A DNA stretch of 51,109 nt from Streptomyces alanosinicus (GTDB lineage: Bacteria; Actinomycetota; Actinomycetes; Streptomycetales; Streptomycetaceae), in the NCBI RefSeq assembly GCF_014650595.1, contig NZ_BMVG01000048.1, positions 1-51,109 on the forward strand, read 5' to 3'. Position numbers and translations under genes: made by a program. Below the pieces are notes generated by a model, which was given only the letters and a program-made list of their open reading frames with translations, was not told where the DNA came from and did not search any database. The stretch's first letter is position 1, and the number at the start of each line of letters is the position of its first letter. Positions 1 to 8,855 of the stretch are shown one piece after another.

Positions 1-201
1 GCCGCCTGCCTGTGGGCCACCGCCGAAGCCGGCGCCGGCTACGGTGCCGCCGCATCCCTGCAGCGAATCATCACCCTCGGCGGACCCGCCCTTGCCATCG
101 CCGGCCTGATCACGGCCGGGGGCGCGGCCTTGTGGATGAAGAAGCGCCACCGCTTCCCGCAACTGCAAGACGTCAGCCCCGCCCGGTGCGGACGTGACTG
201 A
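1..201 (+). CDS. C-terminal end of a membrane protein, possibly DedA/VTT family (partial)
   Basis: The window opens inside a reading frame that ends with TGA at 199-201, leaving about 66 residues. They contain a hydrophobic helix (IITLGGPALAIAGLITAGG) followed by a basic stretch (KKRHR), the usual inside-positive end of a last transmembrane segment, and a short cytosolic tail. A Gly/Ala-rich amphipathic stretch before the helix is reminiscent of the last two helices of DedA (SNARE-associated, VTT domain) proteins, but no diagnostic motif is in view. The membrane location is well supported; the family is a guess. The start lies outside the window. Confidence 0.45.
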   Translation, partial: AACLWATAEAGAGYGAAASLQRIITLGGPALAIAGLITAGGAALWMKKRHRFPQLQDVSPARCGRD

Positions 202-501
202 CCGACAGCCGGTACCTCCAACACGACACAGATCACAGGGCCGCACCATGTCGGCACATCCATCCGAGGTTTCCGGCACAGCGCCGCACTCGTCGCGCCC
301 TGATCTTCCGCGCCGTCAGGCTCACGGAGCAGCCGGAACCGGTACTCCGCGCGCCAACCCCGCCGCGTCCACGCCGTGAGTACACGAGCGACGGGCCGGG
401 GCCACGCGGACTGATCTCGAGCGGCACCGTCTCGTCCAGTACGCCTTCAGGGCCTTCGACAGCACCCCCGGTGCACGGGTGCGCAAGAGCCGCCAGCCGG
501 C
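202..501. other. No confident gene between the membrane protein tail and the IS5 transposase
   Basis: No reading frame here has a recognisable product or ribosome binding site. A short stretch just before the transposase (about 405-507, plus strand) reads as a plausible gene tail with FRAFDSTPGARVRKSRQP but has no start, so it may be a fragment cut by the IS insertion. Confidence 0.4.
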
Positions 502-1396
502 GTGCTGATCACAACACCTGAGATCATTTACGAGACAGTTCGTGGAGAACCTGTGCCTGTGCTGCCGTCACGGCTGACCGAACCGCTGTGGGACCAATTC
601 GCCGCCCTGCTGCCCAAGCGGCCGACGTTCGATCCAGCCCACCCGTTGGGCTGTCATCGACGCCGAATCAGTGAGCGGATCGTCTTCGACAAGCTGCTGC
701 AAATCCTGCGATGTGGCTGCTCCTACGAGGCGATCGCCGACTCGACCTGCTCGGCCACCACTATCCGCAACCGCCGCGACGAGTGGATCAGCCTGGGAGT
801 CTTCTCTCGACTGAAGCAGATTGCGCTCGACGCTTACGACCGTGTCGTTGGCCTCGTCCTTGACCAGATCTCCGTGGACGGTGCCATCACCAAGGCCCCC
901 CGGCGGCGGCGAAGCGGCCGGACGCTCACCCGTCGACCGGGGCAAACAGGGTATGAAACGGTCGGGCATGACCGACGGCTACGGCATCCCGCTCGGTCGC
1001 GTCCTGGCAGGCGCCAACCGTCACGACTCGCCACTTCTGGCACCAACTCTGGATCTCTTGAACGGACTTGGTCCACTTCCTGACCAGATAACCGTCCACC
1101 TCGACGCCGGCTACGACTCGGCCACGTCCCGCTCCGTGCTCAACGAGCGGAATCTGCAAGGTCAGATCGCACGCAAGGGGACCAAAGCGTCCGTCCAGGC
1201 AACCCGGCGGTGGCACGTCGAGCGCACCCACGCCTGGCAGAACTCCTTCCACCGCCTCGCCCGCTGCTACGAGCGCCGCACCAGCGTCATCGAAGCGTTC
1301 TTTGACCTTGCCGACACGATCATCACCGTACGCAGTCTGCTCCGCCGAGCTTGGACCACCCACCGCTCGGACACACGTCCCCGACGCCGCCCATGA
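502..1396 (+). mobile_element. IS5-family transposase, split by a +1 frame change
   Basis: Two overlapping frames together encode a complete IS5-family transposase. The first (502 to about 905, GTG start) carries the N-terminal helix-turn-helix region, with LTEPLWDQFAALLP and CSATTIRNRRDEW. The second (about 905-1396) carries the DDE catalytic half, with AGRSPVDRGKQG, GANRHDSPLL, HLDAGYDS and the C-terminal RRWHVERTHAWQNSFHRL. The change of frame falls in a C-run at about 896-902, where skipping one base restores the protein. IS5-family elements sometimes use programmed frameshifting, so this could be functional, or it may be a simple indel. No convincing terminal inverted repeats were found. 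The upstream 30 codons lack conserved sequence; a later start is possible. Confidence 0.8.
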
Positions 1397-1507
1397 CCGG
1401 CCACCTATCTGCGCGGCCTCTAAAGGTAGTAACTGCGTGGGGGCATCGAGGACGAGGCCGATTCCTGGACCGCTCGCGGACGCGGTCCTGGACGGTCGAA
1501 GAACGCG

Positions 1508-2647
1508 TCAGCTGACCCGAAGACCGACCGCCAGTGTCAGTTCAAGGACCCGGTGCGGCGATGCGAGGTCCGGAAACAGCTCCCGTAGCTGCGACATCCG
1601 GTACCGGACGGTCTGGGGATGGACGAACAACGCGGCCGCCACCTCATCCCGCCTGCCCTGGTGCAGCAGCCACGCCCGCAACGTCTCCTCCAGCCGCCGC
1701 GCGGTTGCGACAGGCAAGGTCCGCAACGGTGCGAGGGCTCGGGCACGCAGGTCTGCGAACGCGTCCACGTCGGCGCTCAGCACCAGCTCGGGCAGGTGGT
1801 CCTCGGTGTCGCGAATATCAGAGGAGAGGGAGCGCGCGCGTACGGCGCGTGCGTACGAGGCGGACGCACGAGTCCATGGCCGGGCCGGGCCGACCACGGC
1901 GGTGCGGTCGGTCAGCCGGCGCAAGAGATGTGATCGGTCGGCATCGGGGACGAGGAGCACACCGGTGGCGTCCGGCAGGTCGTCGAGGACGAGGGTGCTC
2001 GGGTCGAGCGCGCGGTAGGCAGGCCGGGCCTGGGCGGCGGGCAGCAGGACCGCGGTCAGCGAAGCCGGAGGCTGCCACCCGGCCCGTTGAGCTGAGACGA
2101 GCAGCACGTCCGGGTTCGCGCCGGCGAGGAGGTCACGGGCCAGGTGTTCCAGGTGGCGCTCGTGGGCCCGGCCCCGGGCGGCCAGTTCGTCGGCGTGGCC
2201 CGCGGCGCTCGCTGCGGAGAGTTCGTCGATGTAGGCGAAGGTCAGCTCGGCGAACTTGGCGACCTCGGCGGCGGGCAGACCTGCGGGTACGGCACCCGCT
2301 GCCAGGCATCGCCAGGCCACGCGGGCGCCGACGCGGTAGGCGCTGAGCAGGGCGTCCATCGAACGGCCGTCCCGGACCTCGCCGCGGCCGAGCTCGTAGG
2401 CTGCGTCACCGGCGTCGCCACCTGTGGCGTTCCCGCTGGCGAGGTCCAGGTAGTGCCCCAGAGCGGTGCGGACGGCTCGGCGGATGGTGCCGCCCATGCG
2501 GCCTGAAAGGGCGCCTGCGTAGGGCGGGACCTCGTCGATGATCGCCTGGACGACCTCGTCGGCGGTGGTCTTCAGCGCGGCCCGCAGTGCGGTGACCGTC
2601 GTCTCATCCAGGGCCAGTTCGCTGGCCCTCCGGATTACAAGGCTCAT
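1508..2647 (-). CDS. PucR/CdaR-type transcriptional regulator
   Basis: The 379-residue protein has the architecture of PucR-like activators: an N-terminal helical sensor region, a central GGDEF-like degenerate region, and a C-terminal PucR helix-turn-helix. The C-terminal signature is clear: a conserved ETLRAWL segment, then VAAALFVHPQTVRYRMSQLRELF (about residues 340-362), in which HPQTVRYR is the recognition helix. The ATG at 2647 fits the family's N-terminus. It is transcribed away from the reductase/desaturase pair across an 86-base gap, so it probably controls that operon, possibly in response to fatty acid or membrane state. The effector is unknown. The family call is firm; the target is inferred from position. 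Confidence 0.82.
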   Translation of the reverse strand: MSLVIRRASELALDETTVTALRAALKTTADEVVQAIIDEVPPYAGALSGRMGGTIRRAVRTALGHYLDLASGNATGGDAGDAAYELGRGEVRDGRSMDALLSAYRVGARVAWRCLAAGAVPAGLPAAEVAKFAELTFAYIDELSAASAAGHADELAARGRAHERHLEHLARDLLAGANPDVLLVSAQRAGWQPPASLTAVLLPAAQARPAYRALDPSTLVLDDLPDATGVLLVPDADRSHLLRRLTDRTAVVGPARPWTRASASYARAVRARSLSSDIRDTEDHLPELVLSADVDAFADLRARALAPLRTLPVATARRLEETLRAWLLHQGRRDEVAAALFVHPQTVRYRMSQLRELFPDLASPHRVLELTLAVGLRVS

Positions 2648-2733
2648 GTTTTGTTCCCTGCGAACAATTCAGCCGACCAGATTTACGTCCTTCGGTCAGG
2701 ACTTTACGCCCTGAGGCGCATCAAGCTGGAGCC
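2648..2733. promoter_or_regulatory. Divergent promoter region between the regulator and the desaturase operon
   Basis: This 86-base gap separates two divergent genes and is visibly more AT-rich than its surroundings (TTGTTCCCTGCGAACAATT at the regulator end). The stretch TTGTTC...GAACAA is an inverted repeat lying at about 2649-2666, and GTCC...GGAC occurs at about 2688-2702. Either could be an operator for the divergent regulator. Confidence 0.45.
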
Positions 2734-3789
2734 ATGACGAGTACAGCCCTCCGCAGCAGGGCCTGGAAACTGCTGGAGATGGTCACGACGCCGCTGCTGC
2801 CGTCGGACTACCTCGACCTGGTCAGCCCGCTGCGTGCGGGCGCTGACCTGCGGGGGCGCATCGAGGCCGTGCACCCCGAGACGGGTGACGCCGCGACCAT
2901 CGTGATCAGGCCGGGACGGGGCTGGCGCGGCCACACGGCCGGTCAGTACGTGCGCATCGGCGTCGACGTCGACGGGGTGCGCCTGTGGCGTGCCTACTCC
3001 CTCACCTCGCCGACAAACCGCCAGGACGGCCGCGTCACGATCACCGTGAAGGCGATCCCGGACGGCAAGGTCAGCAACCACCTGGTCCGCAGGGCGACAC
3101 CGGGCACGCTGATCCAGCTCGACCAGCCGACCGGTGACTTCGTGCTGCCGCAGGCCAAGCCCGCCAAGGTGCTCTACCTGACGGCCGGCAGCGGCATCAC
3201 GCCCGTGATGGGCATGCTGCGCGACACCGAGTTCGACGACGTCGTCATGGTCCACTGCGCGCCACAGCCGCAGGACGTGATCTTCCGCAACGAACTGCAC
3301 GACCTGGTCGCGGACAAGAAGCTGCAGCTCACCGAGGTGCACACCGACACCGACGGCATGCTCGACATCGCCCGTCTCGACGAACTCGTGCCCGACTGGG
3401 CCGAGCGCGAGACCTGGGCCTGCGGGCCCGCGGGCCTGCTCGACGCCGCCGAGAAGCACTGGAGCGAGCACGGCGTCCCGGAGCGCCTGCACACCGAACG
3501 CTTCCGCCCCAGCATCGTCGTCGCCGGCGACGGCGGCGAGGTCACGTTCAGCGCCACCGGCAAGACCGTCGACGCGGACGGCGCCACGCCGTTGCTTGAC
3601 GTCGGCGAGGAGGCCGGCGTGCTCATGCCCTCCGGGTGCCGCATGGGCATCTGCTTCGGCTGCGTCTCGCCGCTCAAGGCGGGTGCCGTCCGCGACCTGC
3701 GCACCGGCGAGATCACCGAGGCCGAGCCCGGCGTCCTCATCCAGACCTGCGTGTCCGCCGCGGCGGGCCCCTGCGACATCGAACGGTAG
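2734..3789 (+). CDS. Ferredoxin reductase with C-terminal 2Fe-2S domain, partner of the desaturase
   Basis: The 351-residue protein has three parts: an FAD-binding domain (RAYSLTSP, about residue 88), an NAD(P)H-binding domain (YLTAGSGITPVMGML, about 148-163, and WACGPAGLL), and a plant-type ferredoxin domain. The iron-sulfur ligands are C302, C307, C310 and C339 (CRMGICFGC, then QTC). It should pass electrons from NAD(P)H through FAD and the cluster to an oxygenase or desaturase. Seven bases separate it from the desaturase gene. This matches the mycobacterial Rv3230c/DesA3 arrangement, where the reductase feeds a stearoyl-CoA delta-9 desaturase. The start at 2734 gives a full-length N-terminus. 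Confidence 0.92.
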   Translation: MTSTALRSRAWKLLEMVTTPLLPSDYLDLVSPLRAGADLRGRIEAVHPETGDAATIVIRPGRGWRGHTAGQYVRIGVDVDGVRLWRAYSLTSPTNRQDGRVTITVKAIPDGKVSNHLVRRATPGTLIQLDQPTGDFVLPQAKPAKVLYLTAGSGITPVMGMLRDTEFDDVVMVHCAPQPQDVIFRNELHDLVADKKLQLTEVHTDTDGMLDIARLDELVPDWAERETWACGPAGLLDAAEKHWSEHGVPERLHTERFRPSIVVAGDGGEVTFSATGKTVDADGATPLLDVGEEAGVLMPSGCRMGICFGCVSPLKAGAVRDLRTGEITEAEPGVLIQTCVSAAAGPCDIER

Positions 3790-3796
3790 GAGCACC

Positions 3797-4915
3797 TTGA
3801 CCGCCATCGACCCCACCGCCCACCTGACCGCGGAGCAGATCGAGGAGCTCGGCCGCGAGCTGGACGCGATCCGCGACGAGGTGATCGCCGGCCGCGGCGA
3901 GAAAGACGCCGCCTACATCCGTAAGGTCATCTCGGCGCAGCGCAAGCTCGAGCTGGTCAGCAGGGGCGTGCTGCTGTTCTCGATCTTCCCGCCCGCATGG
4001 CTGATCGGCACCGCCGGTCTGTCCGTGGCGAAGATCATGGACAACATGGAGATCGGCCACAACGTCCTGCACGGCCAGTGGGACTGGATGCGGGACCCGA
4101 AGATCCACTCCACCACCTGGGAGTGGGATCACGTCTCGCCGTCCGAGCAGTGGAAGCACTCGCACAACGAGCTGCACCACACGTACACCAACGTGATCGG
4201 CAAGGACAACGACCTCGGCTACGGCATCATGCGCGTCGACGAGGACCAGAAGTGGCACCCGTTCCACCTCGGCCAGCCGCTGTGGAACTTCATCAACGCC
4301 TGCTTCTTCGAGTACGGCATCGCCGCGTACGACCTGGAGCTCGGCAAGAACCTGCACAAGCGCCGCCGCAAGAACCCGGAGTTCCGCGCGCGGGCCAAGG
4401 CCGTGGGCCGCAAGATCCGCAAGCAGGTGCTCAAGGACTACGTGATCCACCCGCTGCTGTCGGGCCCGTCGTTCCTCCCCACGCTCGCCGCCACGTTCAC
4501 CGCGAACCTGGTCCGCAACATCTGGTCCCACTCGGTCATCATGTGCGGGCACTTCCCCGAGGGCGTACAGGTCTTCGAGCGCCGGTCGATCAAGGGCGAG
4601 ACGCGCGGCCAGTGGTACCTGCGCCAGATGATGGGCTCGGCGAACATCAGCGGCAGCAAGGCCATGCACTTCATGACCGGCAACCTGTCGCACCAGATCG
4701 AGCACCACCTGTTCCCGGACCTGCCGAGCAACCGGTACGCCGAGGTCGCGGTGAAGGTGCGCGCGTTGTTCGAAAAGTACGAGCTGGAGTACGTCACCGG
4801 GCCGCTGCCCAAGCAGGTGTTCTCCGCGTGGCGCAAGGTCTTCCGGCTCTCGCTGCCGAACAAGAAGCCCAAGGTCAAGACGCCGGCCCGCGAGCAGGAG
4901 CTCGTCGCGGCCTGA
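3797..4915 (+). CDS. Membrane fatty acid (acyl-CoA) desaturase, DesA3-like
   Basis: The 372-residue protein carries the three histidine boxes of the membrane di-iron desaturases: HNVLH (H88, H92), HNELHH (H123, H127, H128) and HQIEHH (H299, H303, H304). A hydrophobic stretch at about residues 48-70 (LLFSIFPPAWLIGTAGL) and another before the third box provide the membrane anchors. It probably introduces a double bond into acyl chains for membrane lipids. I chose the TTG at 3797 because an AGGAGC ribosome site sits just before it at the end of the reductase gene; the open frame extends upstream but only as a shadow of the reductase. It forms a two-gene operon with the reductase. Confidence 0.93.
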   Translation: MTAIDPTAHLTAEQIEELGRELDAIRDEVIAGRGEKDAAYIRKVISAQRKLELVSRGVLLFSIFPPAWLIGTAGLSVAKIMDNMEIGHNVLHGQWDWMRDPKIHSTTWEWDHVSPSEQWKHSHNELHHTYTNVIGKDNDLGYGIMRVDEDQKWHPFHLGQPLWNFINACFFEYGIAAYDLELGKNLHKRRRKNPEFRARAKAVGRKIRKQVLKDYVIHPLLSGPSFLPTLAATFTANLVRNIWSHSVIMCGHFPEGVQVFERRSIKGETRGQWYLRQMMGSANISGSKAMHFMTGNLSHQIEHHLFPDLPSNRYAEVAVKVRALFEKYELEYVTGPLPKQVFSAWRKVFRLSLPNKKPKVKTPAREQELVAA

Positions 4916-4947
4916 TTCCCGGTATTGGTTCAGATCTTTCGGCCGTA

Positions 4948-4963
4948 CCGGCGGCACCGCCGG
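4948..4963. terminator. GC-rich hairpin after the desaturase gene
   Basis: CCGGCGG and CCGCCGG form a perfect 7-base inverted repeat 33 bases past the desaturase stop. There is no T-run, as is common for actinobacterial terminators. Confidence 0.5.
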
Positions 4964-5749
4964 GTTCGGTGAGATCCGTTGCGAACAATGGGCGACCGCG
5001 ACATCAGACCGTACAACACGGAATCCGGGTCAGCCCGGTGTCCGGCTGCACTGCTACCTGAACGTGCGCCAGGAGCTCAACACACAGCCCCCGGCGAGGT
5101 GTTGTAGTGCGCAGACCTGCCATGGCCGGGCCGATAGTCGGGTGCGTACGCACGCTTTGCCGACGGGCGGGCTGGGTGGAAGGCATGGGGCTGTGACGCG
5201 GGCGCTGCCGGAACCGATGCTCGCCGCCCCTGTGTCCGCCCCGGCCCTGCTGCCGGGGTGGGCGGGTGAGCAGAAATTATGGACAGGGTTTGGAATTGTC
5301 CGTTGTCCACGACGGAGACCCTGCGGAGCGTCCTCAACTTGAGGGATAGCCGGCCTGCAGCAACCGTGCGTCTTCGCTCACCTCCCCGTCCACAGCGAGT
5401 ACGACGGCTGGCGCTGTCAAGTTGCTGGTGAGGTAGGCGAGTTGGGGCATGTTGATGGTGCCCGGGTGTCGTGCGGGACCCTGCGGTCAGGCGTGCGCGG
5501 GTGCCCCGGTGACGGTCTTCCAGACGCGGAACCGGTGGATCATCTCGGTGCGGTAATCACTCGCTGTGATCAGATGGCGTCGTGGGCCTTGACCGGGCAC
5601 TGGGTGGTCCCTCGCCGTGGCGTGGTGTCGAGTCCTTCCATGACCGGGGCGGCGAGGATCAGCCGAGGTGCCAGCCGACGCCAATCCAACCACCGAGACC
5701 CGAGTGACCCAAAGCTACCAGCGATCGATGAAACAGGCGCGTTGGTCAC
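4964..5749. other. About 790 bases with no convincing gene
   Basis: Short frames exist on both strands but none has a recognisable product, a good ribosome site or consistent codon usage. A weak 5-base hairpin lies at 5025-5038. The segment at about 5490-5690 read on the minus strand (SDYRTEMIHRFRVWKTVTGAPAHA) looks protein-like and may be a remnant of a transposase or other gene, but I cannot name it. Confidence 0.4.
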
Positions 5750-5781
5750 CGATCTTCGTTGAGCGGTCTCAACGAAGATCG
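5750..5781. repeat. Perfect 14-base inverted repeat with 4-base loop upstream of the glycosyltransferase
   Basis: The arms read CGATCTTCGTTGAG and CTCAACGAAGATCG around a CGGT loop. It lies 69 bases upstream of the glycosyltransferase start. It could be a terminator for upstream transcription, an operator, or the end of a lost mobile element. There is no T-run. Confidence 0.75.
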
Positions 5782-5850
5782 ACCGCCTCGGTCTTGGGCG
5801 CAGGCAAGCCCGTATGTTGTGAAACCACGAGGCCGATCAAAGGAGCGAGG

Positions 5851-6987
5851 GTGTCCGCTGTGTACTTCGTCGTGCCCACCGGGTTGGACGACGAACATCG
5901 CCCGTCGGGCGGGAACCGGTACGATCGTGAGCTGGCTCGGGAGTTGGGGGAGCTGGGTTGGGACGTGCACCTGCGGCCCGTGGCCGGTGCCTGGCCGCGC
6001 CCGGCCGAGGACGGGCTACGCGAGCTGTCCGGCGTCTTGGAGGCGATCCCCGATCACTCGGTGGTGCTCCTGGACGGGCTGATCGCCTGCAATGTTCCGG
6101 AACTTATGGCCGCCCACTGCGGGAAGCAGCGCCTGGTGGTCCTGGTACATCTGCCACTCGCCGACGAGACCGGGCTCGACCCACAGGTGGCCCGGGAACT
6201 CGACCGTGCCGAGCGAGCGACGCTGGGGTACGCGTCCGCCGCCGTCGCCACCAGTCGCTGGACGGCTGTCCAGCTCACCGAGCGACACGGCCTGCCGGGG
6301 GCCCGCGTGCATGTCGCCGTGCCCGGCGTCCATCTCGCACCCCTCGCACCGGGTACCCCCAGCGGCGGTCGGCATCTGCTCTGTGTGGCCAGCATCACCG
6401 AACGGAAAGGCCACACCGCGCTCGTGGAGGCGCTCGGCTCCCTCCCGCGTGACCTGCCGTGGCATATGAAGGTCGCCGGTGCGGAGCCGGACTCCGTATA
6501 CGCCGCCCGCCTGCGGGCCCTGATTGCCGAGGCCGGACTCGTCGACCGGATCTCACTGCTCGGTCCGCTGGCCGGCGCTGACCTGGACGCCGCCTATGCG
6601 TGGGCCGACCTGCTGGTACTGGCCTCCGACAAGGAGCCGTACGGCATGTGCATTACCGAAGCACTGGCTCGGGGACTGCCGGTCTTCGCGTCGGATGTCG
6701 GAGGAGTGCCAGAGGCGTTGGGCTACGCGGCGTTTCCCGGCGAGACCCATTTGGAGCGTCCGGGACGGCTTATCCCGCCGGGCGACACTACGCTCTGGGC
6801 CGACGCGCTCAGTGAATGGATGGGGGAGCGGGTGCCGCGCGACCGGCTCAGGACACTGGCTGAGCAACGTCAGCGCACGCTGCCCACCTGGCGCTCGACA
6901 GCCCTGGAAGTGGGGTCCGCGCTGCGAGGGTATCCATCCACGCCTTGGCACGATGAACCGGAGCGGATGCCAGTCAAACTTCGGTGA
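5851..6987 (+). CDS. GT4-type glycosyltransferase
   Basis: The 378-residue protein has two Rossmann domains of the GT-B fold. The N-terminal acceptor domain begins VYFVVPTGLDDE and has the Gly-rich SGGNRYDRELARELGELGW motif. The C-terminal donor domain has the family signature KEPYGMCITEALARGLPV followed by SDVGGVPE, where the two glutamates bracket the nucleotide-sugar site (EX7E). It probably transfers a sugar from a nucleotide donor in the cytoplasm; the substrate cannot be read. The GTG at 5851 is chosen because AAAGGAGCGAGG lies directly before it; the frame is open upstream to 5668 but without conserved sequence. It stands alone. Confidence 0.85.
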   Translation: MSAVYFVVPTGLDDEHRPSGGNRYDRELARELGELGWDVHLRPVAGAWPRPAEDGLRELSGVLEAIPDHSVVLLDGLIACNVPELMAAHCGKQRLVVLVHLPLADETGLDPQVARELDRAERATLGYASAAVATSRWTAVQLTERHGLPGARVHVAVPGVHLAPLAPGTPSGGRHLLCVASITERKGHTALVEALGSLPRDLPWHMKVAGAEPDSVYAARLRALIAEAGLVDRISLLGPLAGADLDAAYAWADLLVLASDKEPYGMCITEALARGLPVFASDVGGVPEALGYAAFPGETHLERPGRLIPPGDTTLWADALSEWMGERVPRDRLRTLAEQRQRTLPTWRSTALEVGSALRGYPSTPWHDEPERMPVKLR

Positions 6988-7061
6988 CATCGCTCAAGGT
7001 TCAGCAAAGAGCCCCATCATTGGTGACGGTCCGTGGTGATGGCTGGGGCTAGCCTGGCGGC

Positions 7062-7511
7062 ATGCAAGCAATCCTGGTCAGCGCGTGTCTGCGTGGGGTG
7101 CCATGCCGATTCGATGGGCAGCACAAGGCGTCTTCGGAGATCGAGGAGGCGGTGGTAGGTCGCGAAGTTGTCTCCTTCTGCCCAGAAGTGGCGGGTGGGC
7201 TCGCGACACCGCGGCGGCCCGCGGAGCTGGTGGGCGGCGACGGGCACGACGTGCTCGGCGGGGCGGCACGGGTCGTTGAGGACACTGGACGTGACGTGAC
7301 AGCGGAGTTCGTGGACGGAGCGCGGCGCGCACTGGCGGCGGCACGGCACGGAGGCTGCACGGAGGCGCTGTTGATGCCGCGCAGTCCGTCGTGCGGACGT
7401 GGCGTGGTCTACGACGGGTCGTTCGCAGGGGAGCTGGTGCCAGGAGACGGGGTGACGGCGGCGCTGCTTGAGCGGAACGGGATCGTCGTGCGGCCCGCAC
7501 CCGGGGTGTGA
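7062..7511 (+). CDS. DUF523 domain protein
   Basis: The 149-residue protein matches the DUF523 family over its whole length. It begins ILVSACLRGVPCRFDG, has CPEVAGGLATPRRPAE and the hallmark RSPSCGRG near residue 106, and ends with GDGVTAALLERNGI. The three conserved cysteines (C10, C15 and the one in SPSCG) suggest a metal or cluster site. The family's biochemical role is not established. The gene stands alone, and its start gives the normal N-terminus. Confidence 0.9.
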   Translation: MQAILVSACLRGVPCRFDGQHKASSEIEEAVVGREVVSFCPEVAGGLATPRRPAELVGGDGHDVLGGAARVVEDTGRDVTAEFVDGARRALAAARHGGCTEALLMPRSPSCGRGVVYDGSFAGELVPGDGVTAALLERNGIVVRPAPGV

Positions 7512-7643
7512 AGCGATCCCGAGCCAGCCGGATACCTCAACCGGCGTCGCGAGAGGCGCAGCGTGGCGTCTCGATTCCGTCGTGTCGTTCGTGCAGGGGT
7601 CGGGTACGGCTTTGGCATCGGTCATCTGGGAGGGGGCCACGGG

Positions 7644-8437
7644 GTGGGGAAGGCAAGTCGGGGCAAGCGGGAGCGGACCCGCGAGCAGGTTGGGCAGTGG
7701 ACGGCAACCAGTGCAGCTGGGGCAGCGCAGCGGATGCGGCGGGTGTCGTTGACGAGCCTGTCGGGGAACTCGTGGGTGCAGATGATGCTCGCCAGCAACA
7801 TCAACAACGTCCTTGGCGAGCTGCAAGGGGTGCTGCTGAACAGCAACTTCACGGACGTGGTCAAAACTGAAGGCCTGGAGTGGCAGGCGGCCATGTCGAT
7901 GGTGTTGGGCAAGCTGGGGTTCAGGCCGCCGTGGCCGCGATCACCGGCTGAGGCTGCCTCGTGGCAGATGCGGCAGATCGAGAAGTTGCGGCGGCAGACG
8001 GAGGTCTTCGTCATTTGCCCGGCCGCGCACGCCGCGGTGATGGCCGCGGCCGCCACCCTCGAGCCGGCCGACCTGAGCACCTTGGACCGCAACCGCGACG
8101 TCATCGTGCCCACCGGGTTGCTGGTGTTGCCCGAGCCTGTCGTGGTGGTCAATCGCGCCGGGTCGCTGTCGGACACCGCGGCGTTCGGCTGGCAGTTCGT
8201 CACCCAGCACCAGATGTTCCCCACCGCACAGTACGCGGGCGTACGGGTGACCACGTTCATGGACCGCGACGGTCCCGTGCAGCCGGCCGAGTGGCGGCTG
8301 GTGGTATCCACGGCCCGCTCCTCCGGCGCCCCGCTTCCCCCGCTGATGCCGGACGGCATGTGCGGGATGCGCGGGGATGCCTGCCTGGGGGAGGAGAGCA
8401 GCGAGACGCTCGCCGATATGTCCGAGCAGCACCGCGC
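7644..8437 (+). pseudogene. Uncharacterised Streptomyces protein, C-terminus replaced by IS debris
   Basis: From a GTG with a GGGAGGGGG ribosome site the frame reads as a coherent protein to about position 8380. It has a very basic N-terminus (GKASRGKRERTREQ), then FVICPAAHAAVMAAAATLEP, VPTGLLVLPEPVVVVNRAG and FGWQFVTQHQ. Beyond about 8380-8440 the same frame runs through the antisense of an IS5 transposase relic and stays open to 9203 by chance. I therefore read it as a gene cut by an insertion. Its function is unknown; families of this kind tend to sit next to mobile elements. The exact junction cannot be fixed by eye. Confidence 0.55.
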
Positions 8438-8720
8438 ACTTGCCGCTGGACGGGGACTTGGTGACGCAGCCGTGCGCGGACAACTCCAACTCCAGCCCGA
8501 CATTGCGGTCGTAGACGGCGAGCACCGTCCGGGCCAGGCAAGCACCTGCCCCGTCCTTGATCCACTCATCGCGGCGCCGCCGGATCGTGGTCGCCGAGCA
8601 CGCCTCGTCGGCCACGCGCTTGCGGCCCATCCCCCAGACGAGAGCGAGCACGATCCGGTCGAACACGACCCCAACGGGCTTCTCCGCGTTCGGACGCAGC
8701 CTCGAACAGGGCCCACGAAT
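8438..8720 (-). pseudogene. Degenerate IS5-family transposase fragment
   Basis: Read on the minus strand, ADEACSATTIRRRRDEWIKDG and LARTVLAVYDRNVGLELE match the same parts of the intact-looking IS5 transposase at 502-1396 (CSATTIRNRRDEW, DAYDRVVGLVLD). Both the N-terminal helix-turn-helix portion and the catalytic half are missing or scrambled. It replaces the end of the neighbouring plus-strand gene. Confidence 0.7.
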
Positions 8721-8855
8721 GCGAAGGTCCCGCCCGATGAACCAGATCGGACGGGAGCCCGTCAACCTTCCTTGAGCCAACTTGAGATCAAACGATTTGA
8801 CTGCACCCTTCGGGGGTTTTGTCGCAGTAGGTGGGGGCGATGCTGTGCGGGCGGT

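Noticed and set aside
2734..3789. Redox partner of the P450 at 15683-16876
   Set aside because: It is in a tight operon with the desaturase 12 kb away, the known pairing for this reductase type.
2704..3816. Long minus-strand open frame of 370 codons opposite the ferredoxin reductase
   Set aside because: It is a shadow created by high third-position GC; it has no family motif, while the plus strand carries all ferredoxin reductase motifs.
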